Source of the DNA: Vesta saturnalis
Lineage: Eukaryota; Arthropoda; Insecta; Coleoptera; Lampyridae
Assembly (NCBI GenBank): GCA_036346205.1
Contig: JARFJB010001979.1
Span: forward strand, 577,501-641,500
Reading direction: 5' to 3'
DNA length: 64,000 nt
Made by a program: the position numbers and the translations under genes. Positions 11,813 through 24,013 of this stretch are shown here, piece by piece. Each line of letters opens with the position of its first letter. Within the stretch, counting starts at the first letter, position 1. Below the pieces are notes generated by a model. It was not told the origin of the DNA. It searched no databases and saw only the letters and a list, made by a program, of their open reading frames with translations.

Positions 11813-12996
11813 GTCCACCACAACAGATTTCTATGTTGGCAATAAAACAAACTATGCAAATATTTAACCAAATACAGTTTTACTACACGCTTGTGAAGAG
11901 ATATTACTTATTGACAAATGCAGGAGTTTGTCCAGAATCCATAAATAAACAATTGATCAATGCCAACGAATTATTATTATTGAGTAAACAAAAATTTAAG
12001 CAACGGATAGTGGATAGTCGTACAGTACCTTCTTTACCACTTTCTGCACCTCAAGTAACAGAATTAAGGCATTCTCAACAGAAACAATCACTTCCTCAAT
12101 TATCTCCTTTAATAAGTCCTCCTAATCAGATCCTGTCCAATGTGAATCAAAGAGTTGATCCTGTTTTACATGCATTACGTAAATTAACATCTTCCAACTC
12201 GATCGTGCAAAACATAAATAATTGTCCACTTCAAAACAATAAATATTTAAGATCTATGTTAGAAAGTAATATTAGTACCCCTTCAACAAGTAGTGTAGCT
12301 ACAAACCAAAGTTTAATTGTAAATCAGAGATATAACAGCTCTAATCAATTAGCACCAAATGTATCCAGATCTAGTACATCAGGAATTAACAATTTTAAAA
12401 TTCATTTGCCTTTATCAAAACCTCGTACAGATAACAGTACGTCATCTTCAAAATCTAGTAACACCCCAATAACACCTCCGCAAGAGACATCTGTTCCTAA
12501 TCACCAATTTGCATCAAATATCCCAATAACAGCTCAACCTGAGCCACCTGTTCCTAATCAACAATTTTCATCTAATAACATCCGAATTGCAGCTCAGTCA
12601 GAGCCACCTGTTCCTAATCAACAATTTTCATCTAGTAACACCCCAATAACAGCTCAACCAGAGCCGCCAGTTTCTGTTCAACAATTTCCTTCGACTATCA
12701 AGTTAAACACAGCTGTTGATATGCCAGAAACCAATATCGAGACTCAAAAAGACATCGCTAAAACTGAAATCTCATTAATTGAATCTGAACCACTGCAAAG
12801 CGATGAAATTATTGATGTTGAAAAGTACTTTTTGGAAAAAATGAATTCTGGTGATTGCTACATAGATGATTGTTGCTTTAATGATATTAAACTTGAAGAT
12901 ACTACTACCGAATCTCAAACCGAAGCACAAATGGAAGATGAACAGTTTTCTAATAACAAAGAAACTAAAAGTGCCATTCCTCAGCATCAAAGTGTG
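11813..12996 (+). CDS. Host gene, large internal exon (C-terminal MYND protein)
   Basis: The open frame runs unbroken to a stop at 13045-13047. It starts right after a good acceptor (TTCTTGTTTTAG) and a GTAAGT donor sits at 12997 in frame, so I read it as an internal exon rather than a 424-residue protein. It opens in phase 2 (two bases of a split codon) and closes in phase 0. The start carries a predicted helical stretch (QTMQIFNQIQFYYTLVKRYY) with a conserved-looking GVCPESINKQL. The rest is rich in Ser, Pro, Gln and Asn, with a 20-residue tandem repeat (see 12493-12690) and an acidic tail (DDCCFNDIKLED). Codon use and the lack of stops contrast with the surrounding pseudogenes. Joining to 43329 in phase 0 is an inference. 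I do not recognise the protein family from this exon. Confidence 0.75.
12493..12690 (+). repeat. Coding tandem repeat, 60 bp (20 residues)
   Basis: Units start at 12493, 12550, 12610 and 12670, at spacings of 57, 60 and 60 bp. Each encodes a version of VPNQQFSSNNTPITAQPEPP. The period is always a multiple of three, so the frame is kept, which supports translation. The last unit is partial and diverged. Confidence 0.9.
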
Positions 12997-14354
12997 GTAA
13001 GTGGTGTAGTAAATTATATGAAATATGCTGCTTTAACTCCTTCATGATTGCTTCCAAACTTCAAGGTCATTTCATTCCTGTTAAGATGTAAATTCAGTTT
13101 ACAGGAGATCTGACTATGCATTAGTTCGTTTATTCCTCAACTACAACTTATTCATAATTAGAAATACTTACCTTTTGGGTTCATAAATTGTGTATTTGAG
13201 GATACAAATTTTATATGTTTTGATAACAAGTTCAGTTATCATCACAAACTTAAAAATTAAAGTGCCTAAAAAATTAGAAAATATATTGATGTTGATAACT
13301 GTTATTGTTATCGAAACATAAATTTTATTGATTTACACAGAAGTTTGTTCTTATAAGTTTAAATAGTGAAAGCTTAATTTTTGAATAAGTTAATTTAATT
13401 TTTAGTATAAATGTAGGTGTATATAGGGTTTTTCCACATAAGTTCCGATGCGCGTCATGAATTTATGTAAGTAGTGCCAACATTCAAAATTGTTTCTCTC
13501 TCTTTTGGAATCGTGTTGACATACGATATAGCTATATGGATAATTTGTTGGATGTAGCTAAATAAATATATGACGTGCAATGGAACTTGCACATTATTAT
13601 ATTGTGTTTACCGAACAGAAATAGCTCCTCCCCAGAAATTCCGGCAACAGTTAAATGCAACGTTTTTGAAACCCGGAACACAAGCAATCACGTGCTTTCA
13701 ACTGTTGTAGTTTGCCTACTTAACTGAACTTACATCTCTAATCTGTCTAAACAAAGTGACATTTCAATTTTTGTGGTTTTTTAATTCCCTGGTTTTTATA
13801 ATTTCTGGGTGTGAAACTGGTTAGTGCTTAAAAATTTAGTGGGAGTGGCTTAACTGCATCTGTTGGGTAACCAGAGTCTAGTTACTTCAACAACACATTC
13901 TTTCCTCTACTTTGCAAGTGCAGTAATTAAACAGTTTGCATGGTCAGATTTTCTTGAATTTGTGTAAAACTTGTAATTAAGTACTGTACAAAAGATACCA
14001 TATGGGCAAGAACGTAATACGGACATCTGCAATTCGTTACACAATTAAATTTTTAATTTAAGAAAATTTTCACCTTACATAATCAATTGTGTTTTTGCAC
14101 TCGTAAGAATAAAAGTTTGTTACTATGTCCGCAAAGTAGGGGGTGAAATAGCGTATTATTTCCTAGGAAAATGATAATAAAAAGTTCCTCTTGTCTACAG
14201 ACGTTTATTATAAATCACAAACATAGTTTTTAAAGTTATTGATGAATATTTTGAAATCTGTTCAAAACTAGGTTAACGTCTGCGCGAGTGCAAAAAATAA
14301 TATATACTAATACTTCGTCCACGGGGTACAAGTTGCACCGCGGGAAAAATCATG

Positions 14355-14360
<6 letters not shown>

Positions 14361-14443
<83 letters not shown>
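14361..14443. repeat. (AT)n microsatellite
   Basis: An uninterrupted run of about 83 bp of alternating A and T. Confidence 0.97.
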
Positions 14444-14444
<1 letters not shown>

Positions 14445-14728
14445 CGTACTATTTTATATAATGCAATAATTATGACATATGGTGTACCAGCTAATTGTGT
14501 TTAAAAACTAAAATACCTGAAAATGTGATAGTTTAATTAATAAAATAATAGAACTCATTTAAAAAAATATTTTTTGTAATCGTTACTTTTAATACATAAA
14601 GAGAAAAGTGGTATATAACTAAATATATAAACTTTTTTGTTTATGTATTTAATTTGACATTTGTCAACAAATATTTCAAAATTTAATTTTTGTCTAATTT
14701 TATGTGAACGATTACAAAAATGTATTCA

Positions 14729-14834
14729 ACACGTGCGCTGTCACCTTTTGGTGCTCGGCCATATTTTATCCTCGGCTACGCCTCGGGTAAAAAGAACAGC
14801 CTCGCACCAAGAAATGTGTAAACAGCGCACTAGT
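14729..14834. repeat. Palindromic hairpin element
   Basis: The outer arms are ACACGTGCGCTGT and ACAGCGCACTAGT, inverse complements with two mismatches. Inside are GGTGCTCGG versus CCTCGCACC, and at the centre CCTCGGCTACGCCTCGGG, itself a short palindrome. It is GC-richer than its surroundings and lies between two AT microsatellites. It looks like a small fold-back MITE of about 105 bp. Confidence 0.65.
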
Positions 14835-14952
14835 TGCGAAATCTACTATTTTTAAAATACGGACTTTACTGCTCACACTATAAGAGGGGTTTATTAGAGC
14901 TTTTATTGATTTTTATCAAATATGTCTGAAACATCTTTATATTTCAAAGTTA

Positions 14953-15103
<151 letters not shown>

Positions 15104-15821
15104 TTTAAAAACACGTCAACCTATTTCGGTAGTTCAAATTAGTAGGTAAACTGACAGCTGTCACATTTTTAACCATCCATACCATCGTTACTCAGTTTAA
15201 TAAGGATGGCGAAAATCTGCCACGTCCTCAATGAGGAATCATAATTAAACATGTGCTATGCCGAGGACAAACCCACAGCGTCATTGCGTTTAATAGCAAA
15301 AGAATTTCAAATTTCAAAGAGTTGATAAATACAATAACCAATAAATTATACCCTTATTACTTGCTGTATGACGTATGTCGAGCTAGTCCCCCCCCCCCAC
15401 CTTGTAAAAATAAAAAAACAAATACATGAAAATTACGAGCTATTTATGAGATTTTATATTCCGAAAATTAAACATTTTAAGCTCGTCATGCTAGGGATGA
15501 ATTTAAACATTTCAAGGGGTCGACGTCGACTCACCCCATTCCTTACCAATAAAAATATTGAATCGTTCTTTGCGGCAGAATTAGGAGCTATTTATGGGGT
15601 TTTAAAATAATGTAATTCGATTTTTGAGCTCATCGTTTTAACCCCAAAACAACCCTTTAAATAATTTAACTCAAGTGAGAACTACACTAAAATTGAAAAA
15701 GTAACTCTTTTGCAGGTAAATATCATTTATTGATTTAATAGATTTCAAAATACGTATTTTTATTTTTGGCCGCACCACTTTATGGTAGAACTACCCCTCG
15801 TTTCCCCGCACAAGAGAGAAC

Positions 15822-17768
15822 TTTTTTTTTTATGATTGTGGACCTGAACAGGCTAAATAAGGCCTATCGTGCTAAAGTACTCAGGAACACTTAGGAGGAT
15901 GGATAGAGGGATAATGAATTGCCAATAGATGCCTATGAACAGCTACCTTAAATTTTCTCATATCATAAGTGAGAGGAAAACAGGAACTAGGGAGATCATT
16001 CCAGAGTTTAGAAGCCGTGTAGAAAAATGTGGATTGCGCCCGTTTGGTACGACAAGTGGAGATTTGTACTGCATACTGATGATGTGAATGAGCGAACCGA
16101 GTGTTTCTCGCAAAGATAGCCCGAGATGGTATCAAAGAATATAATTCAGCAGCACAATAGCCGTTGTAATAATGATAATACAAAGAAAGAACTGAAACCA
16201 TCCTTCTATGCTCAAGGGACTGTATGTGAGAAGTTAAGGACGGGTGTTTTATAAGCCTAATCGCTCTCTTTTGAATACGATCAACGATATCGAGAGCGTA
16301 TTGGGGAGCACTAACCCATAGCTGAGAATTATATTCCAGATGAGGCCGAATTTGGGCCTTATACAGTAGGAGTTGTCGAGAGGTAAAGTACTGCTTAGAT
16401 CTGTACAAAAAGCCTATTTTACGAGCAGCTGTTTTGGTAGCTGCCAAAGATGGTCAACCCATAAGAGATTTGAAGATACAGTCATACCCAACAGAGTAAT
16501 AGAGTCTGAAAACTTAAGAACTGAGCCATTCATACTTACAACAGGAAATGATCGATCTTTTTTGGCGGAAATAAGGCAACACTGAGTTTTGTTAGCATTA
16601 AATTTAACTCGATTTATTGCTTCCCCATTCGAGAATACGTTGAATGTCTTTGTTGATTGAATTTGCCATTTCAGCTTTAATTTCTTGATTTGACATAGAA
16701 GGTGGATTATCACTATGAGTAGACTGAGATGAACTACAGTGAAGAGTGCTATCGTTAGCAAAGCAATGGATGGGGTTAGTTGTTGAAGAAATAAGGTCGT
16801 TTATGTACAGCAGAAAAAGTGTAGGCGCTATAACGGATCCCTGTGGTACGCCCGCGTTAATGCTAACTTCTTTTGAAAAAAAGCTACGACACGTATTCGT
16901 CTTTTATCAAGGAAGCTAGAAACCCAGTTGATGAGCGTATCATTTAACCCAAACGAGGTGAGTTTGGCAAGTAAACACTTATGCCAAACTTGGTCAAATG
17001 CCTTTGAGATATCTAAAGCGACTACAACTGTTTCACCGGACTGCTCTACTGTATTGTTCCAAACTTGGGTCACATATGAAATAAGATTGCCTGTTGAACG
17101 ACTTTGCCTAAACCCATATTGGTGGTCACTAAGGAGTTTGTTAGTTTCAAGGAACGTGAGCAGTTGCTGATTGATGGCTTTTTCCATGATTTTAGACAAA
17201 ATGGAAGTGATGGCAATTGGTCTGTAATTTGAGGGATCGGTCTTATCACCTTTTTTGGGAATAGGTTGAACATTTGCTAACTTCCATGATGAAGGAAATT
17301 CCCTAGAAGATATAGAGATCGTATAGAGCTTAGATAGGACTGGTACTAGTTCGGGGGAACATTTCTTTAAGACATAGCTGGGATACCGTCTGGGCCAGTC
17401 GCCTTATTGAGATCAAGCCTACTGATGGTCGATTCCAAGAGCTTGTACCGAAAATGAATTGGTTTCATAACGTATGAAGAAGAGTTGACTAGGGGCACAT
17501 CTTTTCCAGAATCATTGAGACACGAGTTTGATGCAAACAAATCCACAAAAACGTTGGCTTTGTCTACAGAATCAGCAACTACCGATCCGTCAATAGATGT
17601 CAGGGGGGGAGATGAAGATGTTCGAATGTTTTTACTAATGGCTTTTGCTAAAGACCAAAATTTACGACTGCCTAAAGGAGATGTAGCTAGTTCATTGCAT
17701 TTTCGTTGTTCGAACAACTTTTTAGTTTTAGTGATGACACCTTTGCAGATATTTCTAGCTAACTATGC
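15822..17768 (-). pseudogene. Non-LTR retrotransposon ORF2, copy B (5' truncated, poly-A tail kept)
   Basis: Minus-strand copy of the same family as A, C and D. It starts inside the linker (ARNICKGVITKTKKLFEQ) and has RT motifs LDLNKATGPDGIPA, DHQYGFRQSRSTGNL, VVVALDISKAFDQVW and GVPQGSVIAPTLFLLYINDL. The active-site box is F-A-N-D, so the catalytic Asp is lost. The C-terminal 188-codon stretch (16447-15881) is intact and includes LLLYKAQIRPHLEYNSQLW, IQKRAIRLIKHPSL and ASKLWNDLPSSCFPLTYDMR, typical of jockey/I-type C-termini. No RNase H is seen. A run of ten T on the + strand (15822-15831) is the poly-A tail. Frameshifts lie around 16420, 16830 and 17200. Confidence 0.9.
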
Positions 17769-17927
17769 TTAAAATGAAAAAAATTAACTATTTTGTAGGT
17801 AATTATTGTTTGTCGATTTATGAGCTCTCTAGACCTTTGCAGATATTTCTAGCTAACTATGCTTAAAATGAAAAAAATTAACTATTTTGTAGGTAATTAT
17901 TGTTTGTCGATTTATGAGCTCTCTAGA
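17740..17927. repeat. 94 bp tandem duplication across a retroelement junction
   Basis: CCTTTGCAGATATTTCTAGC starts at 17740 and again at 17834, and the two 94 bp units look identical by eye. Each unit contains about 28 bp of the 5' end of non-LTR copy B plus about 66 bp of flanking DNA, so the duplication happened after insertion or during its repair. Confidence 0.9.
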
Positions 17928-18530
17928 TACGTCTATTTTGATTATTGAGCTGCAACCCTGTTACCTCTCGTCTCTCCAGCAGACAAGAGAGAGCTTTACT
18001 TGAAATGAAAGAAATTGAATATTTTGTATTAACTGAATTATAATTAAATATTTTATATTATTAGTGCTTGTTACAGCTTGATGCAAAATAGTTCCTTTTT
18101 TTAATCTTAAAAACTTGTATTTTCTAAGTCCGTAAATTGATAAACAATATTTAGTCCCAAAATAGATTAAGCATAGTTTCTGTGGTGCTGGAAAGATTTG
18201 GGACTAGTTTTATTGTAAAAGAATTGCTGTAGTTCAATAATTAAAATACATGTATTTTTGTTCAGAAACAATTTTTCTTTAATAAATAATAGTGTGCAAC
18301 TCAATAATAATTTCAAATCATAAATGAAAAGAAAAATTAAATTAATTGCACGGTGTTTTGTCAAGTTTTTATATATTCTTTTTATAAATTATGTTTTGAT
18401 GTGTTAAATAAGTATTACTATATGAAATATGAAAGCAAATATTAAATATATACTATATGTTCATGCTTACTTATACTGGGTAGTCCGTAAGTAATGGTCC
18501 AAAGCGAAATGTAAAATTCTCTGCCTCAAA

Positions 18531-19417
18531 ATATTACGATCTGACGCTTTAATAAAATAGTCATAATAAAAAAGACACATGATGTCAAAGTTCCAAAAAA
18601 ATATATTGCTTTTGAAATATCTCCAAAACGAAAAAAGGTATTTTTCTCATTCTTGGTATTATAAATAGAGATATAAAGTACATTGATTTTAACTTATTAA
18701 TACGTTTTTATTATGTGCAGTGGCGTAAAACGCAAGGGGTCGAGCAACCTTTTAATCTCTAATCTCGACGCCAATGGAGTAAATTGGATTTGTTTTATTA
18801 AAATACGAAACCTTGATGTTTTTCAGTTAAAAAGATATACTTTGTCTAAATCGATAGCTTTAACAGTTTCTAAGATATTTGCATTTTTAGGTGTTTATTA
18901 CCAACTGCTTAGGCAGATTTTTAACTTTGATATCCTGCATCTCGAAAACGAAGTATTATTGGATTTACGTTTATATGAAAGTTTTGTATATTTTACGTTA
19001 CGTGTATATTCCCGAAACATTGATTTTCACGTTTGTTGTTTCCCAAATAATACGGAAAAATAACCTGCCTAAGCAGTTGGTAATAAATACCTAAAAATGC
19101 AAGTATCTTAGAAACTGTTAAGCTTATCGATTTAGGCAAAGTATATCTTTTTTATCTGAAAAACATCAAGGTTTCATATTTTAATAAAAAAATTCAATTT
19201 ACTCTATTGGCGTAGAAACTAGGGATTAAAAGGTTGTTCTACCCCTTGCGTTCTACGCCACTGTACATAATAAAAAGTATTAATAAGCTAAAACCAATGT
19301 ACTTTATATCTGTATTTATTATACCAAGAATGAGAAAAATATCTTTTTTGGAACTTTGACACTGTGTCTTTTTATTATGAATATTTCATTAAAACAAGTT
19401 GCGCCAGATCGTAATAT
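18531..19417. repeat. Large palindromic (fold-back) element, ~890 bp
   Basis: The left arm starts ATATTACGATCTG (18531) and the right arm ends AGATCGTAATAT (19417). In between, the arms match in reverse complement through AAGTTCCAAAAAA, CTCATTCTTGGTAT, GTGGCGTA(A/G)AACGCAAGGGGT and CCAACTGCTTAGGCAG. Each arm is about 390 bp and the central spacer is about 100 bp. There is no transposase. Arms have diverged by scattered substitutions and small indels. It is best read as a fold-back MITE inside the host intron. Confidence 0.85.
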
Positions 19418-19505
19418 CTCCCGTCGTCAATAGCAACGGATAATCTTGGGATATTTTCTTACTGAATCCTCCACGTGGTTGATTTAATTACCGGAATTTT
19501 CTTCT

Positions 19506-19576
19506 CGTTCACGAATGTTTTGAGAAAATTATCGCTCGTCTTCGACTCGATAATTTTCAAAACATTTGTGACTCGA
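19506..19576. repeat. Dispersed hairpin repeat, copy 1
   Basis: TTCACGAATGTTTTGAGAAAATTATCG pairs with the inverse complement around TAATTTTCAAAACATTTGTGA, with loop CTCGTCTTCGACTCG. A close relative lies at 49675-49750, keeping CACGAATGTTTTGA, CTCGTCTTCGA and TAATTTTCAAAACATT. Flanks also share an AATTTC.T context. Confidence 0.75.
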
Positions 19577-19659
19577 AAAAATTTCCTGAATTTATAAAAA
19601 GAATATATAAAAAAAATTATCACATATGCCAAAACATTGTGCAATTATTATTAATTTTA

Positions 19660-19750
19660 TGAAATACATAAATAAAAAGTTTACCTCGAATAGGATTTGA
19701 CCCTACGACCTGTACTTTGCTAGAGTACCGCGCTAACCAACTGCGCTTTA
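19660..19750 (-). repeat. tRNA-derived SINE
   Basis: The minus strand reads GCGCAGTTGGTTAGCGCGG (D-arm, box A-like), then a perfect five-base-pair anticodon stem GTACT/AGTAC around loop CTAGCAA (AGC at the anticodon position), then a T-arm with box B GGGTCAAATCC, then a nontRNA 3' body GAGGTAAACTTTTTATTTATG shared with 1195-1262. The acceptor stem does not form (the 5' side is AT-rich and unrelated), so it is a SINE or tRNA retropseudogene rather than a tRNA gene. Confidence 0.7.
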
Positions 19751-20099
19751 TATTAATAAAGATCCTAACACATTAAACAAAAAAACTAATACTCAAAATT
19801 GAAGTGTTATATATTCAAATAATTTAATGATAAACAACCAAAAACAACCAATTACATGGTTAACAAAAAAATTTATTTTTCCTTATTGTGCATCGTTACA
19901 GTTACAGTTCTAGTTGTCTTAATTATCTGTTACATTTTAATCATTTTTAGTTTTTTATGTTTACCAATTTTATCATAATCTAGCATACAGTAAGTAATAA
20001 TGGTATAATTTATTTATTATTGTATTATCACGTTAGTTTTGACTGAATCAGAAATTCTGAAAGCTTTTAATTTAATGTAATAGAGTGTAATAGTTGTCA

Positions 20100-21640
20100 C
20101 TTTATTTTAGGTTGCATCCCTGTTATGCTAAAAATTACCTTAAATTTATACATCCGCGGCAATGTATTCAAGCACCGCACAATCTTATGATTGATTGTCC
20201 ACCATCCTCTTTTATTTCTCAATATATGCCAAAATTAGGCATAGTAAATCGCAACGTTTTGCTTGACAGGCAGCGGCCCTCATAAATCTACAAAGTTAGC
20301 ATTTCCTAGTTAATAACAATAATTCATATTAAAAATCGTTGTATTTCAAAAATAAAAACATCTAATTCGAACAAAAGTTAAACGTTTCCTGGACACAAAA
20401 TTAATTATTCTAGTTAACATTGACAGATTTATTGGATTACGTAAGTCAATAACCAAAATACACTAAAAGTAATTGTCCTAGTAAAAATTATTATGCTGTT
20501 TATTTTGTATAAAGTCATTAAAACATCTGAGTTCTAACAATATATACCTTAAAACAACAATATAGGGCATATCTTTGTTTTTTGAACCTTTGAACAATTA
20601 AAAACAGTAATCCTATATATGAAAATAATCGAATTATACTAAATAGGATCATTATACATTGAACAGGTTTGTTTATACAAACATTTCTAAGAAACCATTT
20701 GATTATACAGATAAATAAGAGCATTTTACATACATGTATAGACATTATTCATATTTCTAAGGAACCACTTTTACATATGAGTTCGATAGGAACACCCCTT
20801 TTTTCATTGCAGTATAAAGAGAAACCCCTAAGAAACAGATAACAGTCAATAGTCAATAGTATGTAGTTAACAGACACTGTTCGCTCCTAGTTTAAGTTAG
20901 TAAATAAGCCAACTTGTTGCTATCAAAGTAACTTTTATTCAATATAAATGTTAGAATTAGAGATATTGAAATAGAGAGTTTTTTTTAAAAACAACTTATT
21001 TCAACAAAGACATTTAATTATCAGGTCATTTAGTTCACGTAGATTGCGAGACAACCGTTTGACGGATTTCGATGATTTTTTTGATATGAAGGTAATTTTG
21101 CGTAAAAAGAAATAACGGAGCCAGAATTTTATTTTAAAGTTTAGATTTTTTTGAAAATAATTTATTATTATGCGTTTTATTATAATTATTAAATTTAATG
21201 TTAACCGCAAAATAGTCATATTGTTATTGTTAATTGACCTCAAAATATTAGAAAAATCACAATCAGATAAAAATTAAACATAATATTCCAATACCTACTG
21301 TATGTGCAATTTTATTACTTCTATTACAGAATAATAACATTTCGAGAGCAGAGAAAATCTCATGATTGACTGTTTAGTCCCCATTTTATTTATAAATGTA
21401 TCCAAAATTAGATGTAGCAATATTTTTATTGACTATAACAATTTACATAAATGTAGGAGATATTTTCGAACATACACACACAAAAGTTAGCGTTTCGTAG
21501 CCTCGTATAATAAATTATTGCCAAGCAGATTTATGGGAATACATAATCCAATAACGAAAACTCGCACATAAAACTAATTGGTCTATTAAAAATTGTTGTT
21601 TCTAACACTATTAGTTTATTTACATTACCGCTCTTCTATA
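20100..21640. repeat. Two diverged direct copies ~1.2 kb apart
   Basis: Segment 20165-20500 and segment 21335-21640 share an ordered set of blocks: ATCT(T/C)ATGATTGA(T/C)TGT, ATTTCTCAATATATGCCAAAATTAG (diverged in the second copy), AAAAGTTA(A/G)CGTTTC, a block around CA(A)TAACCAAAA, and (G)T(C)CTA(G/T)TAAAAATT. Strong divergence makes exact borders uncertain. There is no coding signature. Confidence 0.4.
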
Positions 21641-22266
21641 TACGTGACTAATGTGTAAAATGTACATGTATAAATATCGTCACTAATAGTTCCTTTAATA
21701 ATAACAAAATAACAAAAAGGCGTATATACTTCATGAAATCGTAAACCACTGTGATGATATCATTTTTGTAAGTTATTCTTCACAATAACAAAGAAATTTT
21801 ATTTTTATAATACAACCAGTGACGTTCTATAAAATTTTATACAGGGTGATTGGTCGAAACCATTCATTAGAAGTATTAGGAGTTCCAGCCATGGCTGATT
21901 TCTGAAAGTTTGTATCTGGACTAAGTGATTCATATTCTATTTAAGGAAAATATTTTCATGATGACTACACTTCCGGTTATACCGGAAGTAGCCATCAACT
22001 TTGTTATTTTAAATTGAATCGTAACATTTTTATGGCATATTCGAATTGTACTCGCCATTTTAGTAGAAATTTTATCAATGTTCCCTATACTTAAATTTAA
22101 TATTTTTTGAGATTTAAATTTTTTTTCGAAAATTATTAGTTGAACACTATGACATTTAACAATGCTTACTGGCGCCATTTTTAGTACGAAGCAAGTAATA
22201 TTGACGTTATGCATAGGGGTATCCTAAAGCTTTACGTTGATGCTTCCGGTACTGCCGAATTATCTA

Positions 22267-24013
22267 CAGGGTGTTCAAAATGTGACTTCCATCTTTTGAA
22301 AATAAAAACCATAACTTAACTTTTTCAAATACAATGCCCAATATTTTCTTCCTTTAACGGATACAGAATAAAACTCTGCATTTATTTGTATTAGCATTCC
22401 CTATACCTATCTTCAACAGTTTTTCAGTTATTCAGGTATTTCTAAAATCTCGTCCGAAATTTAGAAAAATTAATTCGATTTCTCCACGGCCGAAGCCTAC
22501 TACAGATGCAGAAACCAATTACATTAATGTAGTTTATCAAAGCAAACAGAACTGTTAAATTTCGTCAACAAATAAGATGAGAATAAAAGTAATATGCAAA
22601 TAATGACTATTAATATTATTGAAAGTAAGAAAAACAATTCAAAATTTTATAAATGTTCTATGTGACCTCCATTTTGTTGAAGACAACCTAAAAGTCTTGA
22701 CTGAACTTCTTTCGTGCAAGCTTTTTAAAGTGATGACGATTTAACTGGCGAAATGCCGTCGTTACTCTTAAGCCTAGGTCTTCTCTTGTGTGGACTGGAG
22801 TGGCGTATACTTGATTCTTGACTTCGCCCCACACGTAGAAGTCGAGTGGAGTTAGATCGGGAGATTGGGGAGGCCACCGCCATGGTCCGTTTCGACTGAT
22901 CACCAAACATAGTGGTGAGCTCTTGATCAACGTCACGCGTTGAATGTGCAGGAGCTCCGTCCATTTGATACCAGCAGTATTGTAAAATATTAAGAGGCAG
23001 ATTTTCTAAAAATTCAGAGACATCCGTTCTCAGAATCTCCAAATATTTTATACTTGTCAAATTTTCATCATAAATTTGAAAAGAGACACTACCATTCATT
23101 ACAAGACAAAACACGTTAAAACTAAATTTGTTTTGAAAATTTGATTCTCGCTTGAAATGTGGGTTTTCCGACGCCCAATAGTGCCAATTACGTCGATTAA
23201 CAATTCCTTCTCTGGTAAATTTTGCTTCGTCCGTCCAAATTATTTTTCGTAAAAACAGCGGGTCTTCCTGAATTCTGATTAACATTTGCTCACAAAATTC
23301 CACTCGCTTGAAATTATCGCCTGGATGAAGTGCTTGAACGAAGGTAAACGAATAATCATGCATTTTATGCTTCTTTAAGATGTATTGTATGGAATAGTAA
23401 GACAGGCCCAAATCTTCTGCAGCAGATCGTATCGAGCCGTGGGGATAGTTATTAAAATATGCTAGGACAATAACTTCATTAGCTTCTTCGCCAGTAATAG
23501 GCTTTGATCGTGTTCTGGCAGCTTTCCTTGTTCCATACCGTAAAAAGTTTGACTCTATTCGCTTAAATTTGTGCTTGTTCATTGGTGTTAAATGAGGATA
23601 TCGGTCATTAAACAAACGGCAAGTTCTGCTATTAATCTTATCACATTCTCCATGACTATAAAATAAGTTCAAAATATCCCTGTTTGAATACTTCCCATTT
23701 TCCATTTTGATAAACCGAACACAGAAACACAACAAAATGTATTGACAGTTACTAACAACAAACTTAGCTGTGGTTTCCATGGCTATCCATGGAAAAATCA
23801 GGTAAATCGTTTTGAATTTCAGAAGAAATGAACAAATACCTCGATATGAGATAAACTATCGAAGATGGGTATAGGGAATGCTCTAATACAAATCAATGCA
23901 GAATTTTATTCTGCATCCGTTAAAGGAAGAAAATATTGGGCATTGCATTTGAAAAAGTTAAGTTTTGATGGTTTTTATTTTCAAAAGATGGAAGTCACAT
24001 TTTGAACACCCTG
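22267..24013 (-). mobile_element. Tc1/mariner-superfamily transposon with long TIRs
   Basis: The 1747 bp element has ends CAGGGTGTTCAAAATGTGAC (22267) and the exact inverse complement ending at 24013, flanked by TA at 22265-22266 and 24014-24015. The terminal inverted repeats extend about 170 bp on each side (through GATGGAAG.., CAATGCCCAATATTTTCTTC and CATTCCCTATACC) with few mismatches. It contains one transposase gene on the minus strand and sits at the central TA of the palindromic MITE. The structure is complete but the gene is frameshifted. Confidence 0.9.
22688..23705 (-). pseudogene. Tc1/mariner-superfamily DDxD transposase, one frameshift
   Basis: The start is probably the Met of MENGKYSNRDILNLFY at 23705, since that sequence matches the family's usual N-terminus (the frame is open to a Met at 23780). 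The order is: an HTH region (VLAYFNNYPHGSIRSAAEDL), first Asp in IIWTDEAKFTREG, NRRNWHYWASENPH, FSFNVFCLVMNG, and second Asp in YQMDGAPAHSTRDV. The frame then shifts near 22903, and WPPQSPDLTPLDFYVWGEVK carries the third Asp in the new frame, ending in a Lys/Arg-rich tail at 22688. About 38-41 residues separate the last two Asp residues, depending on bases lost at the shift. This fits the DDxD branch with long spacing (DD41D, rosa-like) better than DD34D mariner, but that is an inference. All three acidic residues are present and only this one lesion is obvious. Confidence 0.85.

Larger units (their letters stand above)
15684..18030. repeat. Diverged ~130 bp repeat units interrupted by a retroelement
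   Basis: The block AAAAT(T)GAAAAA.TAACT.TTTTG.AGGTAA begins near 15685, 17772, 17866 and, more diverged, 17998. The unit starting at 15685 and the one at 17866 both end in a segment containing CAAGAGAGA(A/G)CTT, about 130-137 bp from their starts. Non-LTR copy B lies between the unit ending at 15821 and the one starting at 17772. I infer that the element inserted into an old tandem array. Unit boundaries are by eye. Confidence 0.55.

Noticed and set aside
16928..17170. Plus-strand open frame of 80 codons
   Set aside because: It is the antisense shadow of the copy B reverse transcriptase, which has clear motifs on the minus strand.
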